Origin: Chrysochromulina tobinii | Lineage: Eukaryota > Haptophyta > Prymnesiales > Chrysochromulinaceae | Assembly (NCBI GenBank): GCA_001275005.1 | Contig: JWZX01003212.1 | Location: 1 to 50,359 of the forward strand | DNA: 50,359 bases | Direction: 5' to 3' | Part shown: positions 18,808 through 29,701 of the stretch, piece after piece | Position numbering within the stretch: position 1 is the stretch's first letter | Layout: each line of letters begins with the position of its first letter | Notes under the pieces: model-generated | Databases searched by the model: none | Seen by the model: the letters and a program-made list of their open reading frames with translations, nothing else | Told to the model about the DNA's origin: nothing | Translations under genes and position numbers: made by a program

Positions 18808-21800
18808 ATGTCATGCCCACCCAACGTCAACCCGCTGGAATGGGCAGCGCGACAGCTCACCGCTGGCGGCGATCTCCGCGTGGCGGCTGCGTGCCTCGAC
18901 AGAGCGCCTGAGTCGGGCCAAAAGCACTATTTGCGAGGCGGCGTGGCGTTGCTGGGAAATGACCCGCTCAGAGCGATCGCCCAGTTCCGCGAGGCGGTGC
19001 GCGTTCAGCCGACGCACGCCGACGCGCACTTTGAGCTCGGCAATGCGCTCTATGGCCAGCACGATATGCCAGCCGCTGAGCGGGCCTTTCAAGCTGCGCT
19101 CGGTGCCGAGCCACATCGGCCGCTGTGCTACCTCAACCTTGGCAACGTGTACGTGGAGCAGCGGCAGCCGAAGCGTGCGGAGCGCCACTACCGGCTCGCG
19201 CTCACTCTCGCGCCGGCTGCGAGCTGGGACGCGTGCGCCGCCTCCAATGGGCTCTCCAACCTACTCGAGCAAGAAGGCCCGAGGCTCGACGAGGCTCGGC
19301 ACGTGGCGGCCGCGGCGCTACGCAGCTCGTCGCGCTGCCACTACGCGGCGCACAACCTCGGGCGGCTCGAGCGGCGGGCTGGCCGCACGGCGGACGCGGT
19401 GAACTTTGCTCGCCAGGCGCACGTGGCCGAGCCGAGGCAGCACGAGTACCTTGTGGGTCTAGCGGCGGCACTTCACTCGGCCAACCGGCTGCGCGAGGCA
19501 TGTCACCACTACCGGAGTGCAATTCAACGCAATCCGGCCGATCCTCGGCTGATGCTCGACCTCGCCAATGCCCTGCAGCAGGACGCGCTGTACGCCGAGG
19601 CGATCGACGCGTACGCGGCTGCGCTGCCTGGGCAGCTTGCGCAAGCCGCTGCCGCGCTGCCAGCAAGCGGCGGCGATACCCCGGGAGTTAGCGGTAGCAT
19701 CGGTAGCAGCAGCGGCAGCAGCAGCGGCAGTAGCAGCGGTGGTAGCAGCGGTGGTAGCAGCAGCAGCAGCAGCAGCAGCGGCAGCAGCGGCAGCGGTAGC
19801 GGTAGCAGCAGCAGCGGCAGCAGCGGCAGCAGCAGGAGCAGCAGCGGCAGCAGCAGCAGCGGCCCACGACGTGGCACACTCGGGCGCATCGTGATCTACT
19901 GCAGGATCCGCGCGCACGCCGGCGCGGAGAGCGTCCGTGAAGACGTGTGGGGTCCGACGACGCTTGCAACCAAGGGCGTTGGAGGCTCGGAGGAGGCGGT
20001 CATCATGGTGGCTAGGGAGCTCGCCAGGCGCGGCTGGGCAGTAGCGGTGTACGCCAACCCTCCAGCAGAGGATTGCCGCGGCGCCACGCCCGTGGGCGAA
20101 TTGGGCGGCAGTGTCGAGTGGCACGTGTGGTATGCTCTCCCACGCATCGAGGGGCGTGGAGAAGGCGTCGCGGTGCTCGTCTCGTGGCGCAACCTTGAGG
20201 GGGCTACGTTGCTCGAGGCGGCGACCTCACGCTACGTGTGGCTGCAGGACATAGTCGAGCATCCACCAGCGTACCACGAGGCGCTTCTCCAGCGCCTCGA
20301 TGGCATTCTCGTCCTGTCCGCCTTCCACCGGCGCGGACTGCCCGAGATCGCGAGCTCAAAGGCCGTGGTAACGTCCAACGGCATCGACGCGCGCAGCTTG
20401 GTGCCGCCTGGCCCGAACGCGCACTGGCGCTTCATGTATGCCGCCTGGCCGACGGCGGGGCTGCAGCCGTTGCTTGAGCACTGGCCAGCCATTCGCCAAC
20501 GGCTGCTCGGCTCGGCGCTGGCCAAGTCGCGCGGTGCTCAACTCGGCGCGCCGACCCTCGCCGTGTATTACGGCTTCCCGCGCTGGCTGGAGCAGATGCA
20601 CGGCGCCGAGCCGTGGTATGTGGCGTGGCGGCAGCGCATGGAGCAACTGCTACGTCACGAGGGGGTCGAGTACCACGGCATGGTGAATGCGAGTACCGTC
20701 GCGCGCGCGTACGCGGCGAGTGGCTTCTACGTGTTCCCGAGCGACAAGCCAGAGACCTCAGGGGTCAACCTGATGAAGGCACAGGCGATGGGCGCCATCC
20801 CGGTCACCTCGCGTCATCCGAACTCGTCCATGCCCGAGGTGTGCGGCAGATTTGACCTCGGCCCTCCTGTGCCACGTGGTGCGGTCGCCATTCAAGGGGA
20901 CCCGCAGTGGATGCAAAGTTGGACAGACGCCTTGGTGCGCGTCGCCAGTCGGCCACCCGAGGAGCTCACGCGCCACCGAAGGTCGATGGTGCGGTTTGCG
21001 CGCCGTCGTTTCGATTGGTCTACGGTCACGGAGGGCTGGCATCGCGCCTTCGGTGGCGCGCCCACTCTACCGCTCCGGGGCGCCCACGACGACGCGTTCG
21101 AGGACGCTGAAGACGACGAGGACGAGGGCGAGGACGAGGGCGAGCAGGGCGAGCAGGGCGTGGTGGAAGGTGCGGACGGTGCAGAGGGCCGCACGAAGGT
21201 CCAGGCTGCTACAGACTGTGAGATTCCTCCACTCGCCTTTAGCTTTGGCGACGTTGGCGCCATCTCCGGTCGACGCTTCGGGCCGATGCCAATCTCCGTT
21301 TCCTTGCTACCGCAGTCGTCATCCCCGCCCCCGCCCCCGCCCCCGCCACCAACGTCCACTCCCTCGCCGCTCTCGCCACCGCCACCGCCACCGCCACCGC
21401 CACCGCCACCGCCACCGCCACCGCCACCGCCACCGCCACCGCCACCGCCACCGCCACCGCCACCGCCCGAGCGTCCAGAACCCTCACGCAGCATCAGCAA
21501 CAGCCGCACCACTGGCGCCGCGAGCCCCACAAAGAGCCGAGCCGCCGCCACCTCATCCAGGGAGACCACGAGCGGCGACGACAAGTGCGCCGAGAAGGGC
21601 TCAGCTGCCGCCCGCTTCGGCGCAGGCGAGCGCGCCTACCAATCCGGCGACCTGCAGACTGGATTCCATTGCTTCCATTCAGCGGCGAGCCTGGATCCAA
21701 CTGATGCGGACGCGTGGTACATGGCCGGCGGCATGTTTGTGGTGGCTGGGCAGGCGGAGCAGGCCATCCCGTTCTTCGACAAAGCCCTCGCCGCTCGGCC

Positions 21801-24545
21801 CGACCACGCGAATGCGCTCTTCGAGCTCGCTAACGCGCATCTGGGCCGCGCAGATCCCCAAGCCGCGGAGCCCTATTATGTCCGATCTGCGGCAGCGTTC
21901 CGGCGGGTCCTCGCGTCGCCTACGGCACACGCACACGAGAAGCGGAAGGCGGAGTTGCTCCCAACGGTACTCTCCAACTTGGGCAACACGTATCTCGACC
22001 TTCAGCGGGCGCGAGAGGCAATCGCCGTGTATGAGGAAGCGGCCGCCTCACACCCGCCTACCTGCCTCCCATTCAACGGCCTGTCCAACGCCTACGAAGG
22101 GGAAGGGCGATTCCCCGAGGCACTTGCAGCCTCGCGGCGTGCCATCCGGATGCTCCCTTCGACGTGCCACCTCGCCTATTACAACCTGGGGCGCATGCTC
22201 AAGGCGAGCGAGCAGCACATGGAGGCGCCCGCGGCGTACGCAATGGCGGTCGCCATCAAGCCGAGCGACCACCAGTACGTGAACGGCCACGGCACCGCTT
22301 TGCATGCAGCAGGCAGGCTCGAGGAGGCCGTGAAAGCGTACAAGACCGCCACGCAGCTCGCTCCCACGTGGTCCTCGCCCTATCGCAACCTAGGCCTACT
22401 TGAGTATGAGCAAGGTGGCCGCAGCCGGCAGGCCATCGGCTGGTACCGCCAGACGCTTGCTCTGGACCCAACATCGGCCGAGACTTACTGTGACATGGGC
22501 ACGGCGCTGCTGGAGCTCGGCGAACTCGCGCCTGCCATGAAGGAATACAGCCACGCGCTCACTCTCAACCCGTCCAACCCGCTTGCGCATGCAAACCATC
22601 TGTATCTCGCCACCAAGTTGTGTGAGTGGCGGGATCACGAGGCACGGCATGCGACGCTTCGAGGGCACGGCGCCCAACTTCTGGCTGCGACTGCCGCCCG
22701 ACGGCTGCAGCCGCTGCAGCCCGCCCCGTTCCTCTTCCTGCCCCCCTACCACGCCCTCTCGTACGATGGACTGCGCCCCGAAGTGCTCCGGGAGCTCGCC
22801 CTTGCCTACGCCGAGCGCGCCGCCGAGCGCGCGGGCGGTACCGGTACCCGTACCGGTACCGTTACCGGTACGCGCCTGCCGCTCGCGCGCCCGTCGTCTC
22901 TGGACGTGGACGGGGACGTTGCGTCAGTGTCGACAGTTTCGTCTCTGGACGTGGACGGGCGTAGTTACGGCGAGGTGAAGGGCAAGGGCGAAGGCGAGGT
23001 GAATGGTGGTAAGGGCAAGGGCGACCGACGGCTGCGTGTCGGTTACCTGTCCACCGATTTGGGCGAGCACCCCACCTCACACCTGATGCGCTCGTTTTGG
23101 AGGCTGCAGCATGAGCACGGGCGCGTGCGTGCGACTTGCTTCGCGCGCTCGAATGACGGCTCGGAGCAGCGTGCGTTCTTGATGCAGACGTGCGAGGAGT
23201 GGGTCGAGCTCACTGGCTTGTCATGGGCGGCAGCTGCACAGCAGATCCGACAGCGGCGATTGCATCTGCTGGTCGACCTCAACGGCCACTGCGGTCGGCC
23301 CCAATTTGAAATCCTCTCGTTGCGCGCGGCACCCCTGCAGCTCACCTATATGGGCCATCCGGGCACGAGCGGCGCGAGCTACGTGCAGTACGTCCTCACT
23401 GATCCAATCGCCACAGCCCCTCGCGCGCGCACACACTTTTCGGAACATCTTCTCTCGCTGCCGCAGTGGCATGTGACGGACTACCGCTTCTCGCATGCAT
23501 TCAATGCGCGTGGCCCTTCCGACCGGCCGACAGGCTTGGGCGAGCCGCCGAAGGGCGCGCCGCCCGCTGGCCCACGCCGCCCGTGGCCCGAGCACGCGAC
23601 GCGCGCGACGCTTGGCTTGCCTCAAAACGGCTTCGTGCTGGCCACGTTCCTTCAGCTGTACAAGGTCACCCCGCGCGTCTTCGACACGTGGCTCAACGCG
23701 TTGCGCGCCGCACCCATCACAACGCGTCTCTGGCTACTCGAGTTCCCACGCGGCGCGGTAACGAACCTCCTCGGGCACGCGGCAGCGAACGGCATCTCCC
23801 TCCGACGGCTGCTGAGCGCCCCCACAGCGGAGCGCTCGTTCCACCTCGCGCGCGTGGCGTTGGCCGACCTGGTGCTCGACAGTCAGATTGACCTCAGATT
23901 GACCTCAGATTGACCTCAGATTGACCTCAGATTGACCTCAGATTTACCTTAGATGGACCTCAGATGGACCTCAGATTGATCTCAGATGGACCTCAGATTG
24001 ATCTCAGATGGACCTCAGATGGACCTCAGATGGACCTCAGATGGGCCTCAGATTGACCTGGTGCTCGACAATCGGAGCCGTTCCTCTGATGGCCTCAGAT
24101 TGCCTCTGAGTGCCTCAGATTGACTCTGATTGCCGCGGATTGCCTCCCTCACGGCATACAGGTGCTCGATACGGCGCCATACGCGGGCCACACGACGACG
24201 GGCGATGCGCTCTGGATGGGCACGCCTGTGCTGTCGCTGCCGGGTGAGATGATGCAGTCGCGCATCGCCGCGGGCTATGCTGCCAATGCGGGCTGCCCTC
24301 AGCCGCACGCGGACTCGTTGCGTGCATACGAAGCGTACGCGGCCGCCGTGGCCGCGCACCCACAGGTCGCAGATGCGATGCGTACGTGCCTTGCGCGCGG
24401 CCGCTGGACGCACGCCGCCTTCGACACACGCCGCTGGGTGCACGGCTTCGATGAGGGCGTGCGTCTCCTGTGGGAGATTCACCGTTACGGCCTCCAGCCG
24501 ATGCACGTGCTGCTTCCGTCCAGGCACACGATGGGCGGCGGCTGA
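18808..24545 (+). CDS. TPR - GT4-type glycosyltransferase - TPR - O-GlcNAc transferase (GT41) fusion
   Basis: Exon 1 is 18808-23871 and exon 2 is 24162-24545, about 1815 aa. The chosen ATG gives MSCPPNVNPLEWAARQL; the frame is open further upstream but without ATG. Order: TPR repeats (~20-275), Ser/Gly tract (~293-352), GT-B glycosyltransferase like family GT4 (~358-750; VGGSEEAVIMVARELARRGW, ASGFYVFPSDKPETSGVNLM), acidic linker, polyproline (~857-888), second TPR block (~932-1270), then an OGT catalytic region from ~1406. The latter keeps EHPTSH (His1421), YMGHPGTSGASYVQYVLTD, LQLYK (Lys1619) and, across the intron, GHTTTGDALW, matching the catalytic and UDP-binding motifs of OGT. OGT modifies Ser/Thr of nuclear or cytosolic proteins. 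No signal peptide is seen, so cytosolic action is likely. In the GT4 part the second Glu of E-x7-E is Lys657. Confidence 0.85.
19684..19863 (+). repeat. AGC/GGC trinucleotide repeat (poly-Ser/Gly linker)
   Basis: About 180 bases of agc and ggc triplets encode a Ser/Gly linker between the first TPR block and the GT4-type domain. The mRNA strand would be strongly purine/C biased and expansion-prone, with the frame preserved. Confidence 0.9.
21376..21469 (+). repeat. (gccacc)n hexanucleotide repeat (polyproline)
   Basis: About 15 copies of the hexamer encode a run of roughly 30 prolines between the GT4-type domain and the second TPR block. It likely acts as a stiff spacer; copy number is probably polymorphic and hard to assemble. 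Confidence 0.9.
23872..24161 (+). mobile_element. Introner-like intron, family A copy 1 (composite)
   Basis: A 290-nt GT-AG intron inside the OGT catalytic domain. It begins GTGCTCGACAGTCAG and the next exon begins GTGCTCGATACGG, an 8-nt exact duplication. The body is an 11-nt tandem (agattgacctc and variants with atgg) followed by cctctgatggcctcagattg units. The 3' end is GATTGCCTCCCTCA...CATACAG, shared with the introns at 41301 and 47767. The exon-boundary sequence gacctggtgctcgaca occurs again inside at 24055-24070. Splicing gives LADLVLDTAPYAGHTTTGD, the expected continuous OGT motif. Confidence 0.9.
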
Positions 24546-25545
24546 CGAAACTTACGAAGAGCCGTCGCCGGAGTGTGGGCGCCGGCGCAAGCGGTGAGGC
24601 GACCCCGACCCTTGGGCCACGGTACAGACAACAGAGAGCGGATCGGCAATAGGTGCCCGAATGTGCGTAGGGGCTAGGCCAAGGGCGCTTTAGTCCCGAT
24701 CGACTTCGGTCTTCGCGCCCGGCCGTGGGCCGCCCACAGCCGCACCAGACAGGCGACGAGGCGAGTAGTAGTCCTGTAGTTTTAGTGTGTTAGCTGTTAC
24801 AAACTGTAGTTACTTGTCAGTTACAGCTGTTACGGTACGGTCCGTGTTGGACGTCGTTGCGTGCGGTGCGAGTATAGTCGCGTCCCAGATTTGAGATTTT
24901 AATGAATGCATGTTTTAATTGCCAGACAATCAATTACCCGCGACCGTGCCTGGTACGCAGCTGTACGCACACACCAGTTACAGTTGTCTCGACCGGACGG
25001 GTGCGTCGGTGCGACGACGCGGTACGAGCGTCGACATCGTCTTCCGACATTCTTCTCCAGCTCTTTCAGTTCCTTCTCCGTCTTCAAAGGAGTAAAAATA
25101 GCGCGGTTGCCGGACCAGGAGCTGCCTGCGCTGTGAAATAATTCACACTATGAATCCCTTAGATATCGTATGCACCGCACGTCAGTCGGGAACCGTCCTT
25201 TGAGACGGTGGTGTGGTGAGCGCGGTGCTGGGACCGCGACGAAACTGACTTACCGGTACTGACTGTCGCGAGATCGTACCAGCGTGGTGCGTGTTAACGC
25301 GTATATCCTACGGTCGGGTCCGGGGGCTCCCCGGGTGCGGGTCGCTCTACTTCGAGAGGTGCGTCCTCGCTCTCGAGGGTCGCTCCGGTTTAATTTTTCA
25401 GCGTAACTATCTATAACTGTTGCGTGTTGCCGTATACGCCGCGTGCCACCTTTCCGCGCACTTGTCGTACTGCGGCATGTCGACACATACAAGTCCGTCA
25501 AAACACTTCGTTCTCTACAGCCATTGTCCACAGCTCGTCCACAGC
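24546..25545. other. 1-kb non-coding region between convergent genes
   Basis: 3' flanks of the glycosyltransferase (+) and the next gene (-). Base composition is mixed, with two copies of agctgttac near 24790-24835 in a tract of tgttac/gttac words. No ORF, tRNA or element boundary can be supported. Confidence 0.4.
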
Positions 25546-26508
25546 TCAGAGACACGTTGCGCTCAAGGACGGGCTCATGACCCTGGCAATCAGTGCATCC
25601 TCCTCATCCAACCCCGCGCCCACCTTCGGATACATGTATGTTTGCCCTTGCGCCCCTCGCCGAGCACGAGGTGACGCACTACAATCAGAACGGTCCGCTC
25701 GGTGACTTCCAGAAGGCTCTTGCCGAGAGCGTTGCGCCCGAGGGAGTGTCAGAGGGAGTGGGCCAACCTGCTGCTGGTGCTGCGAGCCAGCCTGCTGCTG
25801 GTGCTGCGAGCCAGCCTGCTGCTGCGGGCGAGCAGGCTGCTGCGAGTCTGCCGGCTGCTTGGAGGATGAGGATGCGGAAGGAAGTCGTGGATTTGGCTTG
25901 TGCAGAGGCACGTGCTTGCCCGTCGCCGAGTCATGCTTGCGTGCTGGCTCTAAGACCATCTGACCATCCTTGACTACCACTTCAGCCACTGTCTTCTGTG
26001 TCCAGCACGCCTCCTGCGCCTTTGAGAAGCTCGCTTCCATGATGAACCCGCTCGAGCTGAAGCCAGCCGCGCGCATTGTGGGTCCCGCGCAAGTCGACGT
26101 ATCAGCCGCCGCGCCAGCCGTCAAGCCAGCTTCATGCTGTCGCTCTGCCAACCGCGTCGTCACGAGCGCCTTGTCGGCCTCGTCCTTGGGCAGCGCCATG
26201 TAGAAGAAGGAGAGCTGTTCATTATTGAGTCCCTTCGAGGCATGCATCCCCTTCCCCTTGGCCGCGTCCGCTGTGCGCTGGTGTTCTCGCCGCGGCGCTG
26301 GTCGCAAAACGGGCCGTGCAGACCACTCCGATAAGAGACGCAGCCGCACGCTGAGCGCCTCTGATGGTGTTGCGGACCGGCCCCTCGTATCGCGATGGTG
26401 AGCGACAAAATCAGCGTTAGAAAACTCGTTGTCCATGATGGCCATCGCGAGCCCGCGCTGTGCGGGTGTGAGCAGAAAGAAGTCGCCCATCCGATTCTCA
26501 TCAGGCAT
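25546..26508 (-). CDS. Unrecognised 320-aa protein with Gln-rich repeat
   Basis: ATG at 26508. The N-terminal ~200 residues look globular and mixed (FFLLTPAQRGLAMAIMDNEF, LSFFYMALPKDEADKALVTT). The C-terminal third is low complexity, with SSSSKQPADSQQPARPQQQ and three copies of QQQAGSQH. No signal peptide, membrane span or known motif was found. GC content is lower than in most neighbours. It could be a lineage-specific gene or a relic of a mobile element; there is no flanking repeat to decide. Confidence 0.5.
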   Translation of the reverse strand: MPDENRMGDFFLLTPAQRGLAMAIMDNEFSNADFVAHHRDTRGRSATPSEALSVRLRLLSEWSARPVLRPAPRREHQRTADAAKGKGMHASKGLNNEQLSFFYMALPKDEADKALVTTRLAERQHEAGLTAGAAADTSTCAGPTMRAAGFSSSGFIMEASFSKAQEACWTQKTVAEVVVKDGQMVLEPARKHDSATGKHVPLHKPNPRLPSASSSSKQPADSQQPARPQQQAGSQHQQQAGSQHQQQVGPLPLTLPRAQRSRQEPSGSHRADRSDCSASPRARRGAQGQTYMYPKVGAGLDEEDALIARVMSPSLSATCL

Positions 26509-27071
26509 TTGTCCTTTTCAAGAACGGTTCTGACGGTTCTGTCTTGCATGCTGGCCTGTGACTATGCGGCGCAATATGCAGGCACTGGCTCGTTGGCGAC
26601 GCTCAATGGGGGCGTGTAGCGGACACTATGTAGGATGGGCTTTCTAAACAAAAACATGAAAACCCCCCGATCCCGATCCGGGGAGACCCGATTACATTCA
26701 TTGATTGGATTGTAGTGAAGTCCGGGGCGGATGTACGATGTTGCGATATTCAATATGGCCATATTCGGTTGAAATGCGCCAACGGTACTTAATCTCATGA
26801 CTATGTTAACTTCGCATATAATGTGCCCCGGGGCCGAGTCACCGATCTCAAAAGCACACGACACCATCAACACAAAGACCTCGGCAGAAGGGGACGACCG
26901 AATCGCTCCACGACATGTCCTCCATGATCATTATCGCACAGACTGAGGGCGCGTCCAGCACTTGGCTCCAGGCAATAGGTCCGGTCGTCGAGCGCGGTCC
27001 CAACCTTATGCCACGTGTGCGTTGTCTTGAAAGGCGCAACTCACTTACATCGTCACATGGTCATAGCGTCC
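26509..27071. other. Intergenic region, relatively AT-rich
   Basis: 563 bases between minus-strand genes. The stretch 26620-26830 is notably AT-richer than the rest of the window and has a palindromic ccccgatcccgatccgggg-like block at 26670 and a TATA-like catataatg at about 26815. No gene is seen. Confidence 0.4.
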
Positions 27072-27833
27072 TCAGATTAGAGGCTCGTCCTCCGGTGGTG
27101 GTGGCGGCGGCGGCGGGGGCTCCTCCAGGGCGACCAGTGGTGGCGGCGGCGGCGGCGGCGCGGGATCCTCCGAGCGCGAAGAAAAGCCGTCAGACGGCTC
27201 CGTCCTAGTGGAGTCGACAGCGAAGGTCGTCATGACTGGCGCGACGACCGGCTGAATCATGATCGCGTCGAGAGCGAACATGGAGTAGCTCATCGCCTGG
27301 CCCTTCTTAAACGAGCCCACCTTGCCCAACACTGGAGAGCCTGCTGAGAACGGAGATCCTGGTGAGGGCTGCTTGGGCTTCGAAGCACCTACCGCATCAT
27401 AGTTCTCTCCGACTAAGCTGGGCTCCGTGCCGAATCCGACCTTTGCCCGGCCGCCCGACGGCGACCGCTGCTGGGCAGCCCGAGCAGCCGCAATCTTGTC
27501 GAGAGCGTGCACCCAAAGTTTGATCTGACAAGCATCGCCAGGGACGCAGAACTCGCTGACGGGCCTCAACAGATCAGAGTTCGTCTGGTCCTCTCCGTTG
27601 ATCTGGATGTGCGTGCACGCTACCTGGATGTTGAGGTCTTCCATCATTTTCTGGAGGAAGGGCTCAAGGAGTGCCTGAGCGATTGGCTGCTTGAGAGCCC
27701 CGCCGGACAGTTGGCAACCAATAGCAAGATCCTGGTCACCAGCGATTGTAAGCTCGAAGCTCTGCGCACCCATCGAGGAGACTAATCCATCCTTGCGGCC
27801 GAAAGACAGTGCGCTGCTGAGCGCGTTGAGCAT
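27072..27833 (-). CDS. Unrecognised 253-aa protein with Pro-rich C-terminus
   Basis: ATG at 27833. Residues 1-110 look folded (SFELTIAGDQDLAIGCQLSG, LLEPFLQKMMEDLNIQVACT, PGDACQIKLWVHALDKIAAA). The middle is Ser/Pro/Gly rich with possible phospho-sites (KQPSPGSPFSAGSPVLG), then FALDAIMIQPVVAPVMTTFA, and two runs of Pro and acidic residues end the protein. No membrane span or known catalytic motif. It may be one exon of a longer gene, because the N-terminus lacks a clear leader. Confidence 0.55.
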   Translation of the reverse strand: MLNALSSALSFGRKDGLVSSMGAQSFELTIAGDQDLAIGCQLSGGALKQPIAQALLEPFLQKMMEDLNIQVACTHIQINGEDQTNSDLLRPVSEFCVPGDACQIKLWVHALDKIAAARAAQQRSPSGGRAKVGFGTEPSLVGENYDAVGASKPKQPSPGSPFSAGSPVLGKVGSFKKGQAMSYSMFALDAIMIQPVVAPVMTTFAVDSTRTEPSDGFSSRSEDPAPPPPPPPLVALEEPPPPPPPPPEDEPLI

Positions 27834-28270
27834 TTCTGCTTCTGTCTTATGCTGCTCCTCTCGAGCGGTCTCTGTCTAGAGATGCCCCTGATTCGAGGCG
27901 CGGCTTGGACTCGGCGCACACGCCGTCGGCGATACATAGTTTCCCCAATAGGGTCTCCCTAATGAAACAGTCATTTCGCCCAAACAACGCAACACGCCTC
28001 GACCCGTCGACCGGACCTCCCTAGGACCTCCCTCAGGGGTCCATCCGCACATGCACAACCGGACCCTCCGGCCTCCGCAGTCCGCACATGCACAACCCCA
28101 TTTGAAACCTGGAGCCATGCTCATCACCACACCTCTGAGCAGGCGATATGATATAGCTGAGATTAAGATTGACCATTGTTGATCTCCAGTTCATGGGGGA
28201 CAAGGAAAGAATCTACAGCGTCAGTAAGCATGCCCAATGAGCATATCCATTGAGCATAAGGAAAGCGCAC
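27834..28270. other. Intergenic region with a 17-nt direct repeat
   Basis: 437 bases between minus-strand genes. The 17-mer tccgcacatgcacaacc occurs at 28044-28060 and again at 28081-28097. It lies within about 270 bases upstream of the gene starting at 27833, so it could be a promoter element. Nothing coding is seen. Confidence 0.45.
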
Positions 28271-29701
28271 TCAGTTGCCAAGAAGCTTGGGAACCCCGAG
28301 CAAGTCGGAGATCTCTTCCGTCAGCTGGTCGGCCGTCGCCGTGGGGTAGCAACGACAGACGTGAGCTCCCCCCGCCGCAGACCAGTACGAGCTGCTTGTG
28401 TATATCGCCAGCAGCGAGGATGTAGGGATCGCCTGCTCGGGGTTCGCGATAAAGGCGGCTGCTGCTTCGGAGTCGCGCACGAGAAAGGTGGTCTTTGCGT
28501 ACTCAACCGCGGTGCCCGGTCCCTCGAACACATCAACGGCGGTCATAGCCGTACAGTCAGAGCACGCCGGCGCCAGCGGCGTGACGATCACGTCGGGCAC
28601 CGCCAAAGAGGTTAGAAACGCGAGCAAAAACGCGATCGCGAAGAAGAGCAGAAGGACAGAGAACGAGCTGCGGTGGCGCACGGGAGAGCTCGAAGACGTC
28701 GATGCGGACGACTGTGGCATCCTCGCCGCTCTCGGCCTTGGGGCGATCTCAGTGGTGATATCGGCAGTCTCGATGATCTCGGGGTCACTCGGTTTGACGC
28801 TTGAATTGAGTGGAGCACTCGACTTGAGGATCGGCTCTTCTTCGGCTGCAACTGCTTCCGGCAGCGTCTCCCCCTCGACGGCGGCTACTTCCGGCAGCGT
28901 CTCACCCTCGACGGGTGCACTGTGCAGTTGCAGCGTGCATGGCGGGAGCGGTGGCTGCGGACACTCCGATGCCGGCTGGTCAGCTGTCTGCGCCAGAGGA
29001 GCCATGAGCGTGGACACGTTGGCAAGAGTCGAGGTTGGCTCCGCGCTTGGCGGCACCTCGAGATCCGCTTTTTCGATGGCTGGGGCCTCGTCGGGCGGTA
29101 CGGGCAGTGCAACCGCCTGATTTTCCTCCTGGCTCACTTCCATGCACTCGTACATATAGGCCCGAAGTTCTGGACGAAGGAAGACTTTTTCCATAAGGTC
29201 GAGCTCAGCCGCAGCTGGAGCAGCCACCGTGGTGGTCTCCTCGGGCTTGGTGGCCACCGGATCAGCTTCCAGGGAGTTGCCCGTAGAATCAGCAACACCC
29301 ACTACGCTTCCTGGGAGGTTTCGATCGTCGCCACTCTGCAGCATCTCGTCGAGAGTTTTCGTTGTGGGTGAGCTCACGATTGAAACTGGGCTGTCAGTGG
29401 GACCGGTCTTCGGCTCTGGAGTCTTGTTTTGCATGCCATTCTCGCCTGATGGCGTGGACGGCTCGGATGCATCGAATGCAGCGGAACAGCTCGAAGCTGC
29501 CTTGGGCTTTTTGGTCGGAGAGAATGAGTTCAAGACCCTTCGTGTCATGCTTGTTTTCTTTGGCGATGGCGTCGCTGCCTCCATCTCCGATCCTCCAGAG
29601 GTCGGCTTAGAGGTCGGCTCCGAGGCTTGCATCTGTGGGTTCTTCCGCGCGAAGCTAAGCGACCGAGCCGCTTTCGCCCACGACGATCGTGGGGTAGCCA
29701 T
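28271..29701 (-). CDS. Unrecognised single-span membrane protein with long disordered N-terminus
   Basis: The likely start is the ATG at 29701 (MATPRSSWAKAARSLSFARK); the frame extends about 18 codons further. About 350 residues are Ser/Pro/Glu-rich and probably disordered, with two GETLPE(V/A)(A/V)A repeats. One membrane span follows (FSVLLLFFAIAFLLAFLTSL), and a ~100-residue C-terminal domain with several Cys (CSDCTAM, HVCRCYP). A tail-proximal span with a Cys-bearing lumenal or outer domain suggests a type II membrane protein. No family is recognised. Confidence 0.6.
   Translation of the reverse strand: MATPRSSWAKAARSLSFARKNPQMQASEPTSKPTSGGSEMEAATPSPKKTSMTRRVLNSFSPTKKPKAASSCSAAFDASEPSTPSGENGMQNKTPEPKTGPTDSPVSIVSSPTTKTLDEMLQSGDDRNLPGSVVGVADSTGNSLEADPVATKPEETTTVAAPAAAELDLMEKVFLRPELRAYMYECMEVSQEENQAVALPVPPDEAPAIEKADLEVPPSAEPTSTLANVSTLMAPLAQTADQPASECPQPPLPPCTLQLHSAPVEGETLPEVAAVEGETLPEAVAAEEEPILKSSAPLNSSVKPSDPEIIETADITTEIAPRPRAARMPQSSASTSSSSPVRHRSSFSVLLLFFAIAFLLAFLTSLAVPDVIVTPLAPACSDCTAMTAVDVFEGPGTAVEYAKTTFLVRDSEAAAAFIANPEQAIPTSSLLAIYTSSSYWSAAGGAHVCRCYPTATADQLTEEISDLLGVPKLLGN

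Noticed and set aside
20852-22282. 476-codon Arg/Ser/His-rich + frame inside the glycosyltransferase
   Set aside because: It is a shifted shadow of the TPR/GT4 frame; (RH)n arises from the (gccacc)n repeat.
23886-24058. CRISPR-like short tandem array
   Set aside because: Units are contiguous 11-mers without spacers and lie inside a spliced intron of a eukaryotic gene.
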